Below are positions 4,876 to 10,676 of a stretch of DNA of 10,676 nucleotides, piece by piece. Where the stretch lies: assembly GCA_042088665.1 (NCBI GenBank), contig JBELMB010000174.1, positions 1 to 10,676 of the forward strand, given 5' to 3'. Below the pieces are notes generated by a model. The model worked only from the letters and a program-made list of their open reading frames with translations. It was not told where the DNA came from and ran no database searches. The first letter of the stretch is position 1. The number at the start of each line of letters is the position of its first letter. The position numbers were made by a program, and so were the translations under genes. Source of the stretch: JBELMB01 sp042088665 (GTDB lineage: Bacteria > Pseudomonadota > Alphaproteobacteria > Rhodobacterales > Rhodobacteraceae).

Positions 4876-7221
4876 ATGACGGTCAGGGATATTTTCGAGA
4901 GCATGGACTATGGCCCGGCGCCAGAGAACGCAGGTGACGCGCTGGCCTGGATCGTGGACCGCGGCGCGCGGTTTGGCCATTTCATCGACGGGGCCTTCAC
5001 CAAACCCGGCGCGGGTTTTGACACCCGCAGTCCGGCCACCGGGGAGACCCTTGCCACGCTCACGCAGGCCAGCGAGACGGATGTGGCATCCGCCGTCGCG
5101 GCGGCCCGCAAGGCGCAGCCTGACTGGGCCGGTCTGGGGGGCGCCGGACGGGCGCGGTTCCTCTATGCCTTGGCGCGGCTCCTGCAAAAGCACGCGCGGC
5201 TTTTCGCGGTTCTTGAGACGCTCGACAATGGCAAGCCCATCCGCGAGAGCCGGGACATCGACATCCCTCTTGCGCAGCGACACTTCTACTATCACGCGGG
5301 TCTCGCCCAGTTGATGGATCGCGAAATGCCGGGTCGCGAGGCCATGGGGGTCTGCGGGCAGATCATCCCGTGGAATTTCCCGCTGCTGATGCTGGCGTGG
5401 AAGGTCGCCCCGGCGCTGGCGATGGGCAACACGGTGGTGTTGAAACCGGCGGAGTGGACCTCTCTGACGGCGCTGTGTTTTGCGGATATCTGCCAGCAGG
5501 CGGGGTTGCCGCCGGGCGTTGTGAACATCGTGACCGGCGATGGCGCGGTGGGAGAGATGGTCGTGTCGGCGGAGGTGGACAAGATTGCCTTTACCGGGTC
5601 CACCGAGGTCGGACGGCAGATCCGCGCGGCCACGGCGGGTCGGGGCATCGGGCTGACGCTGGAGCTGGGAGGCAAGAGCCCCTACATCGTTTTCGAGGAC
5701 GCGGACATCGACAGCGCTGTCGAGGGGCTGGTGGACGCCATCTGGTTCAACCAGGGACAGGTCTGTTGCGCGGGGTCGCGCCTTTTGGTGCAAGAGGGGA
5801 TTGCGGCGGAGTTCGAGACGGCTCTCAAGGCACGGATGGACCGACTGCGGATCGGCAACCCTTTGGACAAATGCATCGACGTGGGGGCCATGGTCGACCC
5901 GGTGCATTGCGCGCGGGTGACGCAGATGGTCGCCGAGTTGGGGGCCAGCGCCTCTGGCGCGGTTTATCATGCGGCGGCGGAGGTGCCCGAGGGGTGCTAT
6001 TACCCGCCGACGCTGATTTCCGGCTGCCAGCCCTCTGACGCGCTGATGCAGGAAGAGATCTTTGGCCCGGTGCTGGTCTCGACGACGTTTCGCACGCCTG
6101 CCGAAGCGGTGGCACTGGCCAACAACACCCGCTACGGGCTGGCGGCCAGTGTCTGGAGCGAGAACATCAACACGGCCCTGGATATTGCCCCCAAACTGGC
6201 GGCGGGCGTGGTCTGGGTCAATGGCACCAACATGTTCGACGCCAGCGCCGGGTTCGGTGGAATTCGTGAGAGCGGCTTTGGTCGTGAGGGCGGCTGGGAA
6301 GGCGCGCTGGCCTACACGCGGGCGGCGGAGCAGCGCCCGGTGTTGTCCCCGGTGGCGGGGTTTTCCGGCAAGGACGCAGAGCCGCAACCGGTCGACCGCA
6401 CCGCAAAACTGTATGTCGGAGGCAAGCAGGTGCGCCCGGATGGGGGCTATGCGCGGGCGGTCTTTGGTGCGGATGGCAAGTTGATCGGGCAAGCGCCCAT
6501 CGCCAACCGCAAGGACATCCGCAACGCGGTAGAGGCGGCGCGCAAGGCCAGCGGCTGGGCCGGTGCCACGGCGCACAACCGTGCCCAGGTGCTGTACTAT
6601 ATCGCCGAGAACCTCGCGGCCCGGAAGGCGGAATTCGCAGAGGGGCTGGACCGCATGACCGGGCGCAGCGACGGCGCGGCAGAGGTCGATGCGGCGGTCA
6701 ACCGGCTGTTCACCTACGGCGCCTGGGCTGACAAGTTCGAAGGCGCGGTGAAGCCGGTTCCGATGCGCGGCCTCGCGCTGGGGCTGAAAGAGCCCTGCGG
6801 TGTGATCGGAGCGATCTGCCCGGACGAGGCGCCACTGCTGGGGCTGATCTCTTTGATGGCGCCGGCCATGGCCATGGGCAACCGATCGGTTCTGGTGGCG
6901 TCGGAGCCGTTTCCACTGATGGCGCTGGCCTTTTACCAGGTGCTGGAAACATCGGATGTGCCGGGGGGCGTGGTGAACATCCTGACCGGGCGACATGCGG
7001 ATCTGGCGCCCGTGCTCGCGGCGCATCTGGATGTGGAGGCGGTCTGGTCGTTTTCCTCCACCGACCTTGCAGCGGAGATCGAGCGCGGGTCGGCAGCGGG
7101 GCTGAAGCGGACATGGGTTCCCGGCGGTGCCTGGGACTGGACCGCACCAGAAGCGGAAGGCCGCGCCTTTCTGGAAGCCGCGACAGAGGTCAAGACGGTT
7201 TGGGTGCCTTACGGAGCCTGA
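4876..7221 (+). CDS. ALDH16-type aldehyde dehydrogenase with duplicated ALDH domain
   Basis: This probably NAD(P)-dependent enzyme of 781 residues contains two ALDH-fold regions in one frame. The first (about 30-490) has the full catalytic set: oxyanion N167 (PWNFP), K190 (VLKPAEW), general base E263 (LELGGKSP), nucleophile C297 (GQVCCAG) and E394 (EEIFGP). The second (about 510-781) resembles the N-terminal coenzyme-binding part of an ALDH (KEPCGVIGAICP, GGVVNILTG) but is shorter and has no equivalent of the catalytic Cys segment, so it is a pseudo-domain. This architecture is ALDH16; bacterial members, including a structurally studied Loktanella enzyme, keep the active Cys while the vertebrate protein lost it. 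The substrate is unknown; the nearby deoC, which yields acetaldehyde, makes a small aldehyde plausible. The start follows an AAGGGAG site by about 8 bases. It is co-directional with and 12 bases after the small membrane protein gene. Confidence 0.93.
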   Translation: MTVRDIFESMDYGPAPENAGDALAWIVDRGARFGHFIDGAFTKPGAGFDTRSPATGETLATLTQASETDVASAVAAARKAQPDWAGLGGAGRARFLYALARLLQKHARLFAVLETLDNGKPIRESRDIDIPLAQRHFYYHAGLAQLMDREMPGREAMGVCGQIIPWNFPLLMLAWKVAPALAMGNTVVLKPAEWTSLTALCFADICQQAGLPPGVVNIVTGDGAVGEMVVSAEVDKIAFTGSTEVGRQIRAATAGRGIGLTLELGGKSPYIVFEDADIDSAVEGLVDAIWFNQGQVCCAGSRLLVQEGIAAEFETALKARMDRLRIGNPLDKCIDVGAMVDPVHCARVTQMVAELGASASGAVYHAAAEVPEGCYYPPTLISGCQPSDALMQEEIFGPVLVSTTFRTPAEAVALANNTRYGLAASVWSENINTALDIAPKLAAGVVWVNGTNMFDASAGFGGIRESGFGREGGWEGALAYTRAAEQRPVLSPVAGFSGKDAEPQPVDRTAKLYVGGKQVRPDGGYARAVFGADGKLIGQAPIANRKDIRNAVEAARKASGWAGATAHNRAQVLYYIAENLAARKAEFAEGLDRMTGRSDGAAEVDAAVNRLFTYGAWADKFEGAVKPVPMRGLALGLKEPCGVIGAICPDEAPLLGLISLMAPAMAMGNRSVLVASEPFPLMALAFYQVLETSDVPGGVVNILTGRHADLAPVLAAHLDVEAVWSFSSTDLAAEIERGSAAGLKRTWVPGGAWDWTAPEAEGRAFLEAATEVKTVWVPYGA

Positions 7222-7287
7222 AGGCCGGAGGTCCGGACCGGAGGTCGCCTGGGAAGATGCCCGGCGCTTGGGCTGGACTTGGCTGGG

Positions 7288-7309
7288 GCCTGGGCGTGGC
7301 CTGGGCGTG
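7288..7309. repeat. 11-bp tandem duplication
   Basis: GCCTGGGCGTG occurs twice in direct succession (7288-7298 and 7299-7309), within a G-rich stretch just downstream of the dehydrogenase stop and 14 bases before the larger tandem repeat. Confidence 0.85.
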
Positions 7310-7323
7310 GGATGCGGGACCCT

Positions 7324-7423
7324 GCAGGACTGGGCAAGTTGCAGGACTGGGCAAGTTGCAGGACTGGGCAAGTTGCAGGACTGGGCACGTTGCAGGGGAG
7401 GCACGTTGCAGGGGAAGCAATTA
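7324..7423. repeat. 17-bp tandem repeat (minisatellite-like)
   Basis: The unit GCAGGACTGGGCAAGTT is repeated exactly at 7324-7340, 7341-7357 and 7358-7374. The copy at 7375-7391 has one change (CACGTT ending). Two further diverged 16-base copies follow at 7392-7407 and 7408-7423. The 17-base period shifts the frame at each copy, so the block is not selected as coding. The gradient from perfect to diverged copies suggests expansion at the left side by slippage. Confidence 0.92.
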
Positions 7424-7672
7424 GCGGGTGCCTTGATGATCCGCCTGTTCGAAGCGTCCCTCTCCCTACCGCCCTTTATCCTTGGGCGATTCGGCTAAGG
7501 TTTCATGAACAGGCGCCCAGTGCCTGTCCGTCGGTGGCGCAGAGGTGATGGATCCGTTGTCATCCGACGGTGCAGCCGCCTGATCCAGCTCAGGCCAAAA
7601 TCCGCCCAAAAGAGCGACCTTTGGCGTGAACGCCATCGCGGCACCCGAGCGAAACGCCCTTGGCGGGAGATA

Positions 7673-7739
7673 AATGTCGGTTTTTGCGGCAATTCACCCG
7701 TCATCCGCACCGAAACGGGGTGGACAAAGCGCCGACATT
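7673..7739. other. Nested inverted repeat upstream of rsfS
   Basis: AATGTCGG (7673-7680) and CCGACATT (7732-7739) are perfect inverted copies. Inside, CACCCGT (7695-7701) faces ACGGGGTG (7715-7722) with a bulge. The right outer arm overlaps the first two bases of the rsfS -35 element. It could be a structured RNA, a regulator site or chance; no independent promoter for it was found. Confidence 0.35.
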
Positions 7740-7766
7740 GAGAATTTACAAAAGCTCTGCTATATT
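7738..7766 (+). promoter_or_regulatory. Predicted sigma-70-type promoter of rsfS-rlmH
   Basis: TTGAGA (7738-7743), a 17-base spacer, then TATATT (7761-7766, 5 of 6 consensus). Transcription would begin near 7773, so the mRNA would start with a GC palindrome CCCGGCGCCGGG (7776-7787) and reach the rsfS ribosome binding site about 37 bases later. It is the best consensus promoter in the window. Confidence 0.7.
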
Positions 7767-7832
7767 TGGTGGTAACCCGGCGCCGGGGGTCAACAGGCGC
7801 GCGACGCATAGGAGGACACTGTCCTGTCTGCC

Positions 7833-8240
7833 ATGGCACATGCGGGGTCGCCCGCAGAACGGAAACAGCCGATGTCGGCTGCGACCAAACCGGACCTCAC
7901 CAGCGACAATGTTCTGGCTGCGGTTCTTTCTTCTCTTTCTGAAAACAAGGCCGAAGATGTCGTGCAGATTGACCTGCGCGGAAAGACATCTGTCTGCGAC
8001 CACATGGTGATCTGCTCCGGCCGGTCGTCCCGTCAGGTCGTCGCGATCTCCGAGAAACTGTCGGAGGCGCTGAAGGCCGAGATCGGGGTCTTGAGCAAGC
8101 TGGAAGGCAAGGACACGGGGGATTGGGTGCTGATCGACTCGGGCGATGTGGTCGTGCACGTGTTCCGCCCCGAAGTGCGCGAGTTCTACCAGCTCGAAAA
8201 GATGTGGGCCCCGATGGAGCCGGCCGCCGGCAACGCCTGA
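7833..8240 (+). CDS. rsfS: Ribosome silencing factor RsfS
   Basis: RsfS (Iojap/DUF143 family) binds ribosomal protein L14 (uL14) on the 50S subunit and blocks subunit joining, lowering translation when nutrients are short. The 135-residue reading has the family core from about residue 23 to 125: AEDVVQIDLRGKTSVCDHMVICSGRSSRQV, then GDWVLIDSGDVVVHVF and REFYQLEKMW near the end. The start is uncertain. A strong AGGAGG (7810-7815) lies 17 bases before the ATG at 7833 but 8 bases before an in-frame CTG at 7824, with an in-frame TAG at 7809-7811. An internal ATG at 7872 also precedes the conserved core. I give 7833 as a compromise. rlmH follows after 6 bases, a conserved pairing in many bacteria. 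Confidence 0.92.
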   Translation: MAHAGSPAERKQPMSAATKPDLTSDNVLAAVLSSLSENKAEDVVQIDLRGKTSVCDHMVICSGRSSRQVVAISEKLSEALKAEIGVLSKLEGKDTGDWVLIDSGDVVVHVFRPEVREFYQLEKMWAPMEPAAGNA

Positions 8241-8246
8241 GGCGGC

Positions 8247-8717
8247 ATGCGGGTGCATCTTTGCGTGGTGGGCCGGCTGAAGGCCGGTCCAGAGCACGCG
8301 CTTGTTTCCGACTACCTCACGCGCTTCGACCGCAGCGGGCGTGCGCTTGGTTTCGGGCCTGCGCGGATCGTGGAGGTCGAGGACCGCAAGGGGGGCGGCA
8401 TGGCAGCCGAAGCGGTGCTGCTGCGCAAGGCCTTGCCCAAGGGCGCGCGGCTTTGCCTGCTCGACGAACGGGGGCGGGTCGAAAGCTCCCCTGATTTTGC
8501 GCGGCGGATGGCGGGATGGCGCGACGGTGGCTGTCAGGATCTGGCATTTGTCATCGGTGGCGCAGATGGCGTGGCACCGGATCTGCGCGCCGAGGCGGAT
8601 TTCCTGTTGAGTTTCGGCCAGATGGTCTGGCCTCACATGCTGGTGCGGGTGATGCTGACAGAGCAGCTTTACCGGGCCGTCAGCATCCTCGCCGGTGCGC
8701 CCTATCACCGGGTGTGA
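8247..8717 (+). CDS. rlmH: 23S rRNA (pseudouridine-1915-N3)-methyltransferase RlmH
   Basis: RlmH is a small SPOUT-fold enzyme that uses S-adenosylmethionine to methylate pseudouridine 1915 in helix 69 of 23S rRNA, acting on assembled 70S ribosomes. The 156 residues match the usual length (about 155). Seen: LCLLDERGRVESSPDFA (69-85), FVIGGADG (101-108) forming part of the knot with the cofactor site, and the C-terminal FGQMVWPHMLVRVMLTEQLY (123-142) followed by ILAGAPYHR (147-155). A GAGG site overlapping the rsfS stop region lies about 5 bases before the ATG, so it is translated from the same mRNA as rsfS. The 3' end faces uppP across 46 bases, with no strong terminator visible. Confidence 0.97.
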   Translation: MRVHLCVVGRLKAGPEHALVSDYLTRFDRSGRALGFGPARIVEVEDRKGGGMAAEAVLLRKALPKGARLCLLDERGRVESSPDFARRMAGWRDGGCQDLAFVIGGADGVAPDLRAEADFLLSFGQMVWPHMLVRVMLTEQLYRAVSILAGAPYHRV

Positions 8718-8763
8718 GGCGCACGGCCCAGTCTCAGTTCCAGATCCGGGCCCAGTTCCGGGC

Positions 8764-9567
8764 TCAGGTGTAGGCAATCCACAGCAGGATCACGCCAAGG
8801 ATCACGCGGTAGACCACATAGGGTGTGAAGCTGACAGAGTTCAGCAGTTTCATCATCGCCCAGAGTGCCGCCAGAGCCGAAAGAAAGGCAAAGACCGCCG
8901 CGATGGCGCCGTCGCGTGCGGCTTGCGCATCGGCTGATGACGCCACCTCTATCCCGAGCACCGCGCCGGAGGCGAGGATCGTCGGGATCGACATCAGCAT
9001 CGCCAGCTTTGCCCCGTCGTGCCGGTTGTAGCCCAGCATCCGCGCGCCCGTGATGGTGATGCCGGACCGCGATGTGCCCGGGATCAGCGCCACGGCCTGC
9101 CACAGACCCATGATGATGGCATCCTTGCGCGACCATTCCGCGTCCGTCTTGGTCTGTGCGCCGGTCATGTCTGCCCAGTAGAGCACCAGACCAAAGACCA
9201 GCATCGTCCAGCCGATCACCGCGATGGAGCGCATGGCGTCGTCCAGCCCGGTGGCCTTGAGGAAGAGACCAAAGAGGATCACGGGGATCGTGGCGATCAG
9301 CAGCAGAAAGGCGAGGCGCGCACCGGGCGTGTCGATCTTGCCGCGGATCAGGCGGGTGCAGCCTGCGGCGGCGATCTTTACGTCGGACCAGAAGTAGAGC
9401 ACCACCGCGCCCAGCGTGCCAAGGTGCACAGCCACGTCGATCACCTGTCCCTGGTCCTCCATGCCGGTCAGGCTGGGCAGGAGAATCAGGTGCCCGGAGG
9501 AGGAGATCGGCAGAAATTCCGTAATGCCTTGGATCAGCGCGAGAATCAGAAGCTGGAACAAGGGCAT
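8764..9567 (-). CDS. uppP: Undecaprenyl-diphosphate phosphatase UppP (BacA family)
   Basis: This inner-membrane enzyme dephosphorylates undecaprenyl diphosphate to undecaprenyl phosphate, the lipid carrier for peptidoglycan and other envelope glycans; overexpression of the family gives bacitracin resistance. The 267 residues match the family length. Two signature regions are present: QGITEFLPISSSGHL (13-27, with E17 and H26) and PGTSRSG (163-169, with R167), both belonging to the active site. Several hydrophobic segments span the protein, and the C-terminal VVYRVILGVILLWIA is a typical last helix. The start is supported by a GGAGA site 7 bases upstream on the minus strand. It is a single gene, convergent with rlmH and divergent from gltD. 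Confidence 0.97.
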   Translation of the reverse strand: MPLFQLLILALIQGITEFLPISSSGHLILLPSLTGMEDQGQVIDVAVHLGTLGAVVLYFWSDVKIAAAGCTRLIRGKIDTPGARLAFLLLIATIPVILFGLFLKATGLDDAMRSIAVIGWTMLVFGLVLYWADMTGAQTKTDAEWSRKDAIIMGLWQAVALIPGTSRSGITITGARMLGYNRHDGAKLAMLMSIPTILASGAVLGIEVASSADAQAARDGAIAAVFAFLSALAALWAMMKLLNSVSFTPYVVYRVILGVILLWIAYT

Positions 9568-9658
9568 TGGCGATCTCCGATGGCAATGATGGGCTCTGGT
9601 ATAAGCCTTTGTTTCGCCATGAAAAGCGGGAAATTGGGTCCGCTTTGATATATAAAAA

Positions 9659-9678
9659 CCGCAAAATTTCGGGTGCGG
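9659..9678 (+). other. Small hairpin in the uppP-gltD intergenic region
   Basis: CCGCA (9659-9663) and TGCGG (9674-9678) pair around a 10-base loop. It directly follows an AT-rich TATATAAAAA stretch (9649-9658) and precedes the terminator-like hairpin by 24 bases. Alone it is weak; together the two may form a short structured RNA. Confidence 0.25.
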
Positions 9679-9702
9679 CGCGCCAGAGCGGGAAAAAAAG
9701 GC

Positions 9703-9734
9703 GTTAAAAGGTCAGCCCTTTTGACTTTTATTTT
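9703..9734 (+). terminator. Intrinsic-terminator-like hairpin upstream of gltD
   Basis: A 9-bp stem (9703-9711 with 9717-9725, one G-T wobble, loop TCAGC) is followed on the plus strand by TTTTATTTT (9726-9734). On the minus strand a run of seven T follows the stem a few bases later, so it could work in both directions. No plus-strand gene lies immediately upstream, so it may end a small leader or sRNA, or attenuate gltD. The right arm also holds a TTGACT that could be a -35, but no good -10 follows. The AT-rich stem makes it weak. Confidence 0.4.
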
Positions 9735-9798
9735 CTGCAGCCCTTCGTTAGAGAAGCCCGACACGAAGATGCACTACCACAAGAGAGGCTTTGACCCT

Positions 9799-10676
9799 AT
9801 GGCCAAACAGCCAATGTTGAAATTCGTTTCCACCGTCCGGGAGATGCCGGCAAAGCGCGACGCAGACGTGCGCAACAAGGATTTCGACGAGATCTATGCG
9901 GAATACGCCGCCCGAAAGGCCGAGGAACAGTCCGCGCGCTGCAGCCAGTGCGGTGTGCCCTATTGCCAGAGCCATTGCCCGCTGCACAACAACATTCCTG
10001 ACTGGTTGCACCTGACCGCCACCGGCCGCCTGAAGGAGGCCTATGAGGTCAGCCAGGCGACCAACACTTTCCCGGAGATCTGCGGCCGCATCTGCCCGCA
10101 GGATCGTCTGTGCGAAGGCAATTGCGTGATCGAACAGTCGGGCCATGGCACCGTGACCATCGGCTCTGTCGAGAAGTACATCACCGACACGGCGTGGGAA
10201 AATGGCTGGGTCATGCCCGCCGCCCCGGCGCAGGAGCGTGGCGAGAGCGTCGGCATCATCGGCGCGGGCCCCGGCGGGCTGGCGGCGGCTGACATGCTGC
10301 GGCAGGCCGGTGTGCAGGTCACGGTCTACGACCGTTATGATCGCGCGGGCGGGCTGCTGACCTATGGCATCCCGGGCTTCAAGCTGGAGAAAGATGTGGT
10401 CATGCGCCGCATCGAGCAGTTGGAAAAGGGTGGCACGCGCTTCGTGATGAACTGCAACATCGGCGAGGACATGTCTTTTGAAGAGATCCGCGCGCAGCAT
10501 GACGCGGTGATCATCGCCACCGGTGTCTACAAGTCACGCGATCTTGGCGGCCCCGGGGCGGGCGCGCAGGGCATCGTGCGGGCGATCGACTATCTCACCG
10601 CGTCCAACCGCGCCGCCAACTTTGGCGACAGCGTGCCGGAATTCGACAATGGAATGCTGAACGCGGCGGGCATACG
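9799..10676 (+). CDS. gltD: Glutamate synthase (NADPH) small subunit GltD, 5' part
   Basis: GltD is the beta subunit of bacterial glutamate synthase. It oxidises NADPH at FAD and passes electrons through iron-sulfur clusters to GltB, which makes two glutamates from glutamine and 2-oxoglutarate. The frame is open to the window edge (292 codons plus two bases; the family is about 470-480 residues), so it is cut by the window and not broken. Two N-terminal cysteine groups, C48/C51/C56/C60 and C95/C99/C105/C109, match the family's 4Fe-4S ligands. VGIIGAGPGGLAAADML (151-167) is the first dinucleotide-binding motif (FAD), followed by YDRYDRAGGLLTYGIPGFKL (178-197). The chosen ATG gives MAKQPMLKF, which fits Rhodobacteraceae homologues as I remember them, with AGAGG about 10 bases upstream. 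An in-frame ATG at 9769 would add ten residues. gltB is not in view. Confidence 0.96.
   Translation, partial: MAKQPMLKFVSTVREMPAKRDADVRNKDFDEIYAEYAARKAEEQSARCSQCGVPYCQSHCPLHNNIPDWLHLTATGRLKEAYEVSQATNTFPEICGRICPQDRLCEGNCVIEQSGHGTVTIGSVEKYITDTAWENGWVMPAAPAQERGESVGIIGAGPGGLAAADMLRQAGVQVTVYDRYDRAGGLLTYGIPGFKLEKDVVMRRIEQLEKGGTRFVMNCNIGEDMSFEEIRAQHDAVIIATGVYKSRDLGGPGAGAQGIVRAIDYLTASNRAANFGDSVPEFDNGMLNAAGI

Larger units (their letters stand above)
7222..7832. other. 611-base intergenic region without a credible gene
   Basis: The region starts with a GGTCCGGACC palindrome near 7230, followed by an 11-bp duplication and a 17-bp tandem repeat block (separate entries). From 7424 to 7672 the sequence is ordinary in composition. 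It has an inverted repeat CCGTCGG (7528-7534) / CCGACGG (7564-7570) and a small hairpin GGCG-TGAA-CGCC (7623-7634). A larger inverted repeat (7673-7739) and the rsfS promoter follow. Short open frames on both strands encode basic, low-complexity peptides without family resemblance or good ribosome binding sites. Confidence 0.6.

Noticed and set aside
6400..7221. A second, separate dehydrogenase gene fused by a missing stop
   Set aside because: The two-domain layout in a single frame is the known ALDH16 architecture, so a fusion artefact is not needed.
3991..7404. A 1137-codon open frame on the minus strand opposite deoC, the small membrane protein and ALDH16
   Set aside because: It is antisense to well-supported genes, and its product is Arg/Pro/His-rich without a recognisable fold; GC-rich codon bias on the real strand suppresses stops here.
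7324..7423. Possible CRISPR array
   Set aside because: The 17-bp units are directly adjacent with no unique spacers and no cas genes nearby; it is a simple tandem repeat.
7495..7839. A 114-codon minus-strand frame in the long intergenic region
   Set aside because: It has a basic, low-complexity composition, no ribosome binding site was found, and it overlaps the rsfS promoter and start region.
10600..10676. gltD as a broken gene
   Set aside because: The reading frame stays open and conserved to the last base; it is cut only by the window edge.

Overview
The window looks like chromosomal DNA of a GC-rich alphaproteobacterium, most likely a Rhodobacteraceae/Roseobacter-group species. The evidence is the strong G/C third-position bias, the protein styles (GltD, UppP, RsfS and DeoC all resemble that group as I remember it), and the pairing of deoC with a two-domain ALDH16-type dehydrogenase. 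No rRNA, tRNA, CRISPR array, complete insertion sequence or phage gene was recognised. It is mostly housekeeping sequence with several unusual repeat and inverted-repeat structures, and I do not see a clear new defence or biosynthetic system.

Layout. (1) 17-1580, minus strand: the start of a metal (probably Mn/Fe) ABC transporter operon, with a TroA/SitA-type binding protein followed by its ATPase. The ATPase is cut short after Walker B near position 55, so the operon looks rearranged at the left edge. Its promoter region (1603-1693) holds three palindromes with centres about 30 bp apart; one lies between the -35 and -10. (2) 1633-1974: gene-poor. (3) 1975-3237, plus: a family 2-like glycosyltransferase with low-complexity and pentapeptide-repeat stretches. 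(4) 3409-7221, plus: deoC, a small membrane protein and an ALDH16-type aldehyde dehydrogenase. DeoC releases acetaldehyde and the dehydrogenase could oxidise it, so a shared aldehyde pathway is plausible. A twin-hairpin repeat sits directly after deoC.

(5) 7222-7832: 611 bases without a credible gene. It contains an 11-bp duplication, a 17-bp tandem repeat, a structured inverted repeat and a good sigma-70-type promoter. (6) 7833-8717, plus: rsfS and rlmH, a two-gene ribosome-related operon driven by that promoter. (7) 8764-9567, minus: uppP, which recycles undecaprenyl diphosphate for the cell wall, convergent with rlmH. (8) 9568-9798: a divergent intergenic region with a terminator-like hairpin in an unexpected place. 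(9) 9799 to the right edge, plus: the N-terminal part of gltD, the glutamate synthase small subunit.

Within-operon cooperation is clear for the transporter pair and for rsfS-rlmH, and plausible for deoC with the dehydrogenase. The remaining genes are neighbours without an obvious shared role.
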